A DNA stretch of 27,577 nucleotides from RGIG995 sp045603745 (GTDB lineage: Bacteria > Bacillota > Clostridia > Oscillospirales > UBA644), in contig JAZUMQ010000015.1 of assembly GCA_045603745.1 (NCBI GenBank), positions 1 to 27,577 on the forward strand. The letters run 5' to 3'. How positions within the stretch are numbered: the first letter of the stretch is position 1; each line of letters starts with the position of its first letter. Of the stretch, positions 22,987-27,577 are shown piece by piece. The translations under genes and the position numbers were made by a program. A model generated the notes under the pieces. It ran no database searches. It worked only from the letters and a program-made list of their open reading frames with translations, and was not told where the DNA came from.

Positions 22987-25341
22987 ATGAAACAACGTCT
23001 CATTGGAGCGGGAGTACTGATTGCCCTTTGTCTCTCTCTTTGCGCCTGCAATCCCTTGCGGGAAGATACGCCTTTGAAAGGAAAAAAAACGGAATATTCT
23101 CAGACGATTGCCTATGCCAACGGAGCTTTGGGAGACGTAAAAATAACGGAATCCGACGGCAATCATACAGTAAAAAATCAAACCACTCAACTGGAATTCG
23201 GAAAAGAGATCGAGGGAATAAAGGCGCTGACCTCTCTGCAAACCGGGGAAACGTTGTTGCAGAACACCGTTATCACCCAAGTAACTTCTTCCGACGGGCG
23301 GGTAGGACAAGTTTTCGACGGAAAAGATGCAATCGAGCAAGGCCATTACAGCATCAGCCATCACAGAACCGATGCCGCCCTGCGCTTTTCTGCGGACGTG
23401 AACGATGCCACGGTATTAAAAGAATTTGATCTGACCGACCAAGACGCGCAAGCGGATTTTTCGGCATTGAAACATGAGGTTTCCATTACGGAAAACGAAA
23501 CCGGACTGACCGTTACTTCAAAGGGCAAAAATCGGTCTCAATTCGGAGCACGGGATTTGAAACTCAATCTGGAAGCCGCCGATCATTATTACCTTTCAAT
23601 CACTCTGAAAGTGGAAAATATTTCGGGGCTGAAATGCTATTTTTCCACCGACGAAGTTCCATTGACAGAAGATACGTTGTTAGGAACGTTGAATCTGAAA
23701 AACGCCACAAAAGATGAATTTATTACCTTGACCGCAGAAATTGAAAACGAGCTTTGGAACGGAAAATTACAAACGTTATTGTTCCGCTTTCCGGAAGGAG
23801 AAACCGGGACGTTGGAAATTTCCCGCATCGCTCTACTTTCCGCAAACGATCCCCGGGAAGAAGGGGTTGCAGAGACTCAATGGACGGTCTACTCCGACCG
23901 AATTTATTTTTCGCAATCCATTCTTTCTCAAAAACATTACACGAAAATTTCCACCGTAATCTCAATCAATTCCGCAAAATGCAGAGAAATTATAGAAACC
24001 GAAAATGCCGTAGGGTTGAAACTCATCGACGGTTCTCTTTTGGGGTTTGTTCGACCGCTCTCCGGCGGAGAATTGCGGGTAGAAAAAAGCGATGATGTGA
24101 TACGCTTAATCCTCGATTGGGATCTCTCCAAAGAAAATCCTTCCGTGGCTCTGCGCATTTATCTGAATTATACGCAAAACCCGGAACAATTGGAGCAAAT
24201 TGCACTGGAAGAACGCACGCCTCTTACTTCGGAAGATTTCACCTTGACCGGAGCTGAGTTTAAGGAATACGATGCAAAAAGCGGATCATATCTTCTGAAT
24301 CGCACCGAAGAAAAGATCACCCTATCGGTAGCAAAATGCGACCGCACTCTTTATTTCACGCTTCCCCCGGCAGAAAACACCGCGTGGAAGATCTGTGATA
24401 AAAAAGGAGATCAACTTCCCCTTGTTACCGATACCGTCTTTCCTCTCCGAATCGACGGGAAAGATCTGTCGATACAACTGATTTCCGAATCTGCCACCGA
24501 AAACCCGGAGATTCCCTCGTTCTTTTCGGATTCCAAGTTTGTAAAACAATCTGAAACCACTACGTTCTTAAATGGTCTTTGCTCCCAAAATATTACGGAA
24601 TACGTCGCCACTGACGGCAGTTATTCCGTGACGTTGATAGCGACCCGATTAAAGGGTGGAAAAGCTACGATCTACGACGTGGAATATCGGTTTCTGACCC
24701 GAACTCAAATAGAAGATCTGCGGGGAACCTTCCCTCTTTTTTCCTTTGAATTAGCCGACGCATTTGACGAATATTTCTATCTCAACGCAGAAAATCAAAC
24801 GACAACCGTCCCTGCCGGAAACGAAGAACTTTCCTATTTGGGGTCCATGCCTTACGTAGGATTATCCGCAAACGGATCGTCTTTCGGCTGGCTGATCCCA
24901 AAGGGAAAAATGACAACCGATGGAGTCTCAACCACACCCCATCTGTGCTTAAAATATCAAGAAATTGACGAAGAGAAACCCAACAAATTGTATCTCTCCT
25001 TTGATCTCTCAGAAGTGGATTTCTCCAAAGGAGACACTCTGACGGCACAGATCATTCGTTGGGAGGAAACCGTCACGGAACAAGCGTTGAAAACGTTGCA
25101 AAACAGCGGAGACCTCCGTCTGATCCAAACCGAAAAAAAAGACGTTAAAACCATCACTGCTGCCGGAATGGAAGACGTTGTCATATTAAAAGTCGAAGGT
25201 TTTGACCATTACAAATTTCCCAAAATCACCGTCAACGGCGAAGCATTTACCCCCGAATATCGCGTTTACGTAGATGAAAGCGGATATTATGGATTTGCCT
25301 TCTCTGTCTCAAACGGAACAAAACTTAACGTTAAAAAGTAA
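22987..25341 (+). CDS. Large lipoprotein with a carbohydrate-binding-like region
   Basis: 784 residues, GAAAGGA upstream. Lipoprotein signal peptide with LCAC, lipidated Cys21, so extracellular and membrane-tethered. Residues about 170-287 look like a jelly-roll carbohydrate-binding module: YYLSITLKVENISGLKCYFS, then EIENELWNGKLQTLLFRFPE and GETGTLEISRIALLS follow the 'W-G-x-I-x-x-L-R...G-x-x-E-I-D-x-I' pattern of such modules beside glycoside hydrolases and sulfatases. The rest is all-beta, with no catalytic motif recognised. The middle and C-terminal parts (DVEYRFLTRTQIEDLRG, EYFYLNAENQTTTVPAGNEE) remind me of DUF5696-type lipoproteins, which I cannot verify. A role in polysaccharide capture is possible. 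Single-gene unit with strong promoter and terminator. Confidence 0.8.
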   Translation: MKQRLIGAGVLIALCLSLCACNPLREDTPLKGKKTEYSQTIAYANGALGDVKITESDGNHTVKNQTTQLEFGKEIEGIKALTSLQTGETLLQNTVITQVTSSDGRVGQVFDGKDAIEQGHYSISHHRTDAALRFSADVNDATVLKEFDLTDQDAQADFSALKHEVSITENETGLTVTSKGKNRSQFGARDLKLNLEAADHYYLSITLKVENISGLKCYFSTDEVPLTEDTLLGTLNLKNATKDEFITLTAEIENELWNGKLQTLLFRFPEGETGTLEISRIALLSANDPREEGVAETQWTVYSDRIYFSQSILSQKHYTKISTVISINSAKCREIIETENAVGLKLIDGSLLGFVRPLSGGELRVEKSDDVIRLILDWDLSKENPSVALRIYLNYTQNPEQLEQIALEERTPLTSEDFTLTGAEFKEYDAKSGSYLLNRTEEKITLSVAKCDRTLYFTLPPAENTAWKICDKKGDQLPLVTDTVFPLRIDGKDLSIQLISESATENPEIPSFFSDSKFVKQSETTTFLNGLCSQNITEYVATDGSYSVTLIATRLKGGKATIYDVEYRFLTRTQIEDLRGTFPLFSFELADAFDEYFYLNAENQTTTVPAGNEELSYLGSMPYVGLSANGSSFGWLIPKGKMTTDGVSTTPHLCLKYQEIDEEKPNKLYLSFDLSEVDFSKGDTLTAQIIRWEETVTEQALKTLQNSGDLRLIQTEKKDVKTITAAGMEDVVILKVEGFDHYKFPKITVNGEAFTPEYRVYVDESGYYGFAFSVSNGTKLNVKK

Positions 25342-25351
25342 GAAAGAAAAC

Positions 25352-25383
25352 GTGCTTCTCAAAAAATGAGGAGCACCTTTTTT
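25352..25383 (+). terminator. Intrinsic terminator of the large lipoprotein gene
   Basis: GTGCTTCTC at 25352-25360 pairs with GAGGAGCAC at 25368-25376 (one T-G pair), loop of seven, T-run 25378-25383. The cloverleaf element begins 15 bp later. Confidence 0.88.
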
Positions 25384-25398
25384 CGATCGTGCATCGCC

Positions 25399-25481
25399 GG
25401 CGCGGCACCCTGCCGAAGGCAGGGTGGCATCGGCAACGCCGATGCCTCACCGAATGCCGTCCGGCATTCGGCGGCCGCGCC
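25399..25481. repeat. 83-bp GC-rich cloverleaf (four-way junction) element
   Basis: Outer stem GGCGCGGC (25399-25406) with GCCGCGCC (25474-25481), perfect 8 bp. Inside are three perfect hairpins: ACCCTGCC/GGCAGGGT (25407-25425, loop GAA), GGCATCGGC/GCCGATGCC (25426-25446, loop AAC), and CCGAATGCCG/CGGCATTCGG (25450-25471, loop TC). Only five bases at the junction are unpaired. The ~80% GC content is far above the AT-rich surroundings, which suggests a mobile or dispersed palindromic element. Only one copy is in this window. Confidence 0.8.
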
Positions 25482-25485
25482 CCAC

Positions 25486-25989
25486 TCACGGTTCCCAAAA
25501 GATTCCAAGGTTCGGTGGAAAAAATGCAAAGGTGAAAAAAGAAAACAACCAAACCAAAAACACCACCGCGGAGAGAATATTCTCTCCTTCACTCTCCTGT
25601 TTCTCCTCCCCGGAAAAGCCTTTTAACAACCAAAAATATAGAATTACAGATGAAAAATAGATTCCAATATCTACCCAGGAATACCGTTGTCCGATTATTC
25701 CACTATAGGTGTAATGAGCTACCGGAATAAACAACATCGCAAAACTCAGCGCCCAAACCCGAGGCGCAAAAAATCGATGTTTTCTTACACCTAAAAACCC
25801 TTCTACGATCCACCACAATGCCACCGGAAAATATAACAGCTTCAAATGTTCCCAGATACTCTCGTTTACCGGAAAGAACAGCCCGGCGATGACCGTCTGT
25901 CCCAACCAATCGTAGACGAAGTGAAACAATACACCCAATGCTCCAACAAATAAAAAGCCCCAAATCGACCGTTTGATTTCTTTTCTCAT
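25486..25989 (-). CDS. DUF6512-like integral membrane protein, possibly shortened at the C terminus
   Basis: 167 residues, minus strand, with GGAGGGATAGGAA upstream. Five hydrophobic segments are visible at about 8-26, 30-38/48-65, 78-96, 104-120 and 138-156. The motif FFPVNESIWEHLKLLYFP and AHYTYSGIIGQ recall a family annotated as DUF6512 in Bacillota, of unknown function. The protein ends ...FFPPNLGIFWEP; in the relatives I remember, the PP-x-x-x-L/I-F motif is followed by a few more residues (DPVTGTYG-like). Its stop codon is 5 bp from the cloverleaf element, so the end may have been replaced by that element; this is an inference from memory. Confidence 0.8.
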   Translation of the reverse strand: MRKEIKRSIWGFLFVGALGVLFHFVYDWLGQTVIAGLFFPVNESIWEHLKLLYFPVALWWIVEGFLGVRKHRFFAPRVWALSFAMLFIPVAHYTYSGIIGQRYSWVDIGIYFSSVILYFWLLKGFSGEEKQESEGENILSAVVFLVWLFSFFTFAFFPPNLGIFWEP

Positions 25990-26069
25990 TTCCTATCCCT
26001 CCAATACTATCAGTATACGAAATAGTTCCCCCAAATATTTGTCCAAACATCTTTTTTATCAAAAAAAAA

Positions 26070-26107
26070 GTAGACAGAGAACCGTTCCATTCTCTGTCTA
26101 CCTTTTT
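26070..26107. terminator. Bidirectional terminator
   Basis: GTAGACAGAGAA at 26070-26081 pairs perfectly (12 bp) with 26090-26101. T-run 26103-26107 on the plus strand; A-run 26061-26069 gives nine T on the minus strand. It stands just past the end of the phosphoesterase remnant, so it was probably that gene's terminator. Confidence 0.85.
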
Positions 26108-26327
26108 AATCAATCGTAATTTCCGCAAGTTCTTTCTGAAACAACGCCCCGGTAAAATAACAAGGCTTTCCGCGATAAGGTCTTTCTGTCGTCATGTGAC
26201 AATGCCCGGCGAAGAATCCCTGAACCAACGGTTCGTTGACAAAATAATCGGACACTTCCCGGCTCAACCGGATCTCCTCTTCTGAAAATCCGTATCGAAG
26301 TTTACATTTGAATAGAAATGTAGGAAA
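26106..26327 (-). pseudogene. C-terminal fragment of a metallophosphoesterase gene
   Basis: An open minus-strand frame of about 73 codons without a start codon, too short to be noticed as a gene. It ends QGFFAGHCHMTTERPYRG then KPCYFTGALFQKELAEITID and a stop at 26106-26108. GHCH is the last metal-binding motif of the calcineurin-like phosphoesterase fold, and the following residues fit the final strands. Upstream it reads YGFSEEEIRLSREVSDYFVN, then loses meaning and meets a stop at 26328-26330. The N-terminal metal motifs (DxH, GD, GNH) are absent. The break coincides with the composite repeat at 26331-26400. A perfect terminator follows the stop codon. Confidence 0.75.
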
Positions 26328-26330
26328 TTA

Positions 26331-26400
26331 TTCTTTTCTTTTTCCGAAGAAAAAGAAAAGAACCAAAAGAAAAAGCAAATCCGCCGGATTTCTCCGGCGG
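26331..26400. repeat. Composite two-hairpin repeat, copy 2
   Basis: TTCTTTTCTTTTTC at 26331-26344 pairs perfectly with 26349-26362 (loop CGAA). After ACCAAAAGAAAAAGCAAAT comes the GC hairpin CCGCCGGA (26381-26388) with TCCGGCGG (26393-26400), followed by GAAAA. It matches copy 1 at 19265 in order, arm composition and the GCAAA linker, while arm sequences differ, implying compensatory change. It sits at the broken end of the phosphoesterase fragment. Confidence 0.65.
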
Positions 26401-26436
26401 GAAAATATTGATTCCAACGACATACATCGACAAATA

Positions 26437-26465
26437 TTGACAAATTGCTTTTTTCATGATATAAT
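26437..26465 (+). promoter_or_regulatory. Consensus promoter of the structured RNA / OB-fold gene
   Basis: TTGACA at 26437-26442, 17-bp spacer, TATAAT at 26460-26465, a full housekeeping consensus. Predicted start at about 26472, which is the first base of the long RNA stem. The stretch 26401-26436 before it holds nothing recognisable. Confidence 0.85.
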
Positions 26466-26471
26466 ATATTC

Positions 26472-26624
26472 GCTGTACAATTACATATCCATATCCGTTT
26501 TTGGGAAAATACTGTTAAAAAGTGTTTTCTCTCTTTTTACTATCCCAAAAACGGAAAAGTAATTGTGCAGCAACAATGAGGGAAATGCACTTTTAGTGCG
26601 ACCTCATTGAGGCCGCACTTTTTT
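26472..26624 (+). ncRNA. Structured RNA: rod hairpin plus terminator/antiterminator pair
   Basis: A ~153-nt transcript is predicted between a consensus promoter and an intrinsic terminator. Its 5' part is a long rod: GCTGTACAATTAC (26472-26484) with 26559-26571, 13 bp with one T-G pair; a 10/4-nt internal loop; CCGTTTTTGGGA (26495-26506) with 26543-26554, perfect 12 bp; and TAAAAAG (26516-26522) with 26533-26539, 7 bp. Then CAATGAGG (26574-26581) can pair with CCTCATTG (26602-26609), enclosing GCACT/AGTGC, which excludes the terminator hairpin. It could be a cis attenuator for the gene at 26718, or a 6S-like or other trans-acting RNA, or a small inverted-repeat transposon remnant. It matches no riboswitch I know. 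Confidence 0.65.
26595..26624 (+). terminator. Intrinsic terminator within the structured RNA leader
   Basis: AGTGCG (26595-26600) and CCTC (26602-26605) pair with GAGG (26609-26612) and CGCACT (26614-26619), one mismatch (A26601/C26613), 3-nt loop, T-run 26619-26624. Its left arm is also the right arm of the competing hairpin. Confidence 0.85.
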
Positions 26625-26717
26625 ATTGCAAAAATAGTGAAAGGAGAAAGAAAAATTTATCGCATTATAAGTGAGGTCTCCCTTTTCAAAATTCTAATAT
26701 AGAAAGGAATTTTAGCC

Positions 26718-27236
26718 ATGGAAAATGAAGTAAAAACGAAAAAGAAGAAAAGTATTTTTAAGAGATGGTGGTTTTGGGTAATTATTGCCGTCGTAGTAAT
26801 TGGGATTATAGGATCCGCAACAAGCGAACCGACCTCCTCCGGGACTCCGGACAATAATATTGAAGCAAGCAACAATGATTCCTCTGCAAATAAAAACAAC
26901 GAATCCTCGAAGAAAGAATATCAAAAAGTGGATCTTCAAACAATTATGGACGAACTGACGGAGAATGCCTTGCGCGCAGAATCAAAATATCAAAATGCAT
27001 ATATCGAATTTACCGGTAAAATTGCTAATTTTGATAGCGACGGTTCCTATATTACAGTTGAACCAACAAATGCCGGTGAGTGGAATTTTGATACGATAAT
27101 GTGCTACATCAAAAGCGACGATCAAAAAAACTTTATCATTGAAAAATCGGTTGGGGATCAGGTAACAATCAAAGGGAAAGTTTTTTCGATTGGTGAAGTT
27201 CTGGGATACAGTTTAAATATTGATTCAATTTCGTAA
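26718..27236 (+). CDS. Membrane-anchored OB-fold protein (tRNA_anti-like)
   Basis: 172 residues, AGAAAGGAA upstream. A basic start (KTKKKKSIFKRW) and a hydrophobic run WFWVIIAVVVIGIIGS make a signal anchor, then a low-complexity Ser/Asn/Thr linker to about residue 65. Residues about 72-172 have the five-strand pattern of the tRNA_anti-like OB fold seen in many Bacillota secreted proteins: NAYIEFTGKIANFDSDGSYI, then MCYIKSDDQK, EKSVGDQVTIKGKVFSIGEV and LGYSLNIDSI. Ligand unknown. It lies 94 bp after the terminator of the structured RNA, with no separate promoter seen, so its expression probably depends on read-through. AAAGGAG at 26640-26646 belongs to no open frame with a normal start. Confidence 0.85.
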   Translation: MENEVKTKKKKSIFKRWWFWVIIAVVVIGIIGSATSEPTSSGTPDNNIEASNNDSSANKNNESSKKEYQKVDLQTIMDELTENALRAESKYQNAYIEFTGKIANFDSDGSYITVEPTNAGEWNFDTIMCYIKSDDQKNFIIEKSVGDQVTIKGKVFSIGEVLGYSLNIDSIS

Positions 27237-27259
27237 AAAAACAAAGAATGCATAAAAAC

Positions 27260-27290
27260 AAGAGACGATCGTAAGATCGTCTCTTAATTT
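27260..27290 (+). terminator. Hairpin terminator of the OB-fold gene
   Basis: AAGAGACGATC at 27260-27270 pairs perfectly (11 bp) with 27275-27285, loop GTAA, then AATTTTA, a weak T-tract. It separates the gene from the convergent rRNA operon. Confidence 0.65.
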
Positions 27291-27310
27291 TAGGTATAAA
27301 AAAAGAGAAT

Positions 27311-27426
27311 GTCGGCATCGCCCTATTTTCCCGGGCCGTCTCCAGCCAAGTATTTTCAGCACCTAAGAGCTTAACTACCGTGTTCGGAATGGGAACGGGT
27401 GGAACCTCTTCGTCATAGACACCGAC
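27311..27426 (-). rRNA. rrf: 5S ribosomal RNA
   Basis: Minus strand, about 116 nt. The conserved core reads CCCGTTCCCATTCCGAACAC followed by GGTAGTTAAGCTC, and the termini GTCGGTGTC and GATGCCGAC pair as helix I. An inverted repeat just outside (AGAGAATA upstream, ATTCTCT downstream on the minus strand) ends in seven T, and acts as processing stem or operon terminator. It is the last gene of an rRNA operon entering from the right edge. Ends are estimated from helix I, within a few bases. Confidence 0.95.
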
Positions 27427-27577
27427 TATTCTCTTCAAGAAGGCTTACACCTTCAAAATTGAATAACACTACTTCACTTTATGCAAATCGAAAACAAACT
27501 GAAAAACTCTCTTAATTCAAGTAATTCTTCTATCCACGTGTTTGTACACACGCTTGCGCTATATGACTTTGAACCTG
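27427..27577 (-). other. 23S-5S intergenic spacer of the rRNA operon
   Basis: Minus strand upstream of 5S. It contains TTCAATTTTGAAGGTGTAAG, typical of Bacillota 23S-5S spacers, and CGTGTGTACAAACACG, a small hairpin. The conserved 23S 3' end (GACCGATACTAATAGGTCGA) is not found, so 23S lies beyond the window edge. No tRNA was recognised here. Confidence 0.7.

Noticed and set aside
26472..26571. Calling the rod hairpin a 6S RNA or a MITE outright
   Set aside because: Rod shape fits 6S loosely, but the 3' terminator module and size are not a clear match; for a MITE no target-site duplication was found at the ends.
27427..27577. 23S rRNA 3' end or a tRNA at the right edge
   Set aside because: The conserved 23S tail is absent, and GGTTCAAAGTC resembles a T-arm only superficially, with no acceptor or CCA.
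1..27577. CRISPR array, prophage, IS element or toxin-antitoxin system
   Set aside because: No spaced direct repeats, transposase, integrase or phage structural genes were seen on either strand; the HTH gene at 19416 has no toxin partner.

Overview
The window is about 27.6 kb of a low-to-moderate GC chromosome from the Bacillota, most likely class Clostridia. The basis is gene content and order (tig-clpP-clpX-lon-engB, rplS-lepB-rbgA-rnhB), AGGAGG-type ribosome binding sites, and several promoters with near-consensus -35/-10 boxes spaced 17 bp apart. I cannot place it to genus. Most of it is ordinary core-genome sequence; the unusual material lies at about 16.9-18.3 kb and 25.3-26.7 kb.

Layout, left to right. 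1-800: a perfect palindrome and a small zinc-ribbon membrane protein with its own promoter and terminator. 850-5006: an operon of obgE, an anchored unknown protein, a YraN-family protein, an M19 dipeptidase and a metallophosphoesterase, with short gaps or overlaps. 5070-11794: protein quality control (trigger factor with a long lysine-rich tail, ClpP, ClpX, Lon) ending in the ribosome-assembly GTPase EngB. 11797-13023: a convergent FAD oxidoreductase. 13097-16865: a lipoprotein, the rRNA methyltransferase RlmB, a membrane protein that looks like a dead P-type ATPase, and a YebC-family protein. 16974-18235: the scar of a lost xylose locus (a xylulokinase 5' end joined to a xylose isomerase 3' end, then frameshifted) beside a divergent AraC regulator. 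18318-19241: cysteine synthase. 19416-22722 (minus): rplS, lepB, rbgA, rnhB and a small HTH regulator. 22987-25341: a large lipoprotein under a consensus promoter. 25399-26717: a cluster of structured DNA elements with a DUF6512-like gene and a phosphoesterase fragment. 26718-27236: an anchored OB-fold protein. 27311-27426 (minus): 5S rRNA, the distal end of an rRNA operon running in from the right edge.

Two elements stand out as possibly undescribed. At 26437-26624 a consensus promoter drives a ~150-nt RNA: a long rod hairpin whose closing stem begins at the predicted transcription start, followed at once by two mutually exclusive hairpins, one of them an intrinsic terminator. It could be a transcription attenuator/riboswitch for the OB-fold gene or a free small RNA. 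At 25399-25481 an 83-bp GC-rich element folds as a four-way junction (cloverleaf) with almost every base paired; it abuts the 3' end of the DUF6512-like gene and may have trimmed it. A second repeat type, an A/T hairpin followed by a GC hairpin, occurs twice (19265-19324 and 26331-26400); one copy sits where a phosphoesterase gene is cut off.

All calls rest on reading the sequence and remembered family motifs; no database search was run.
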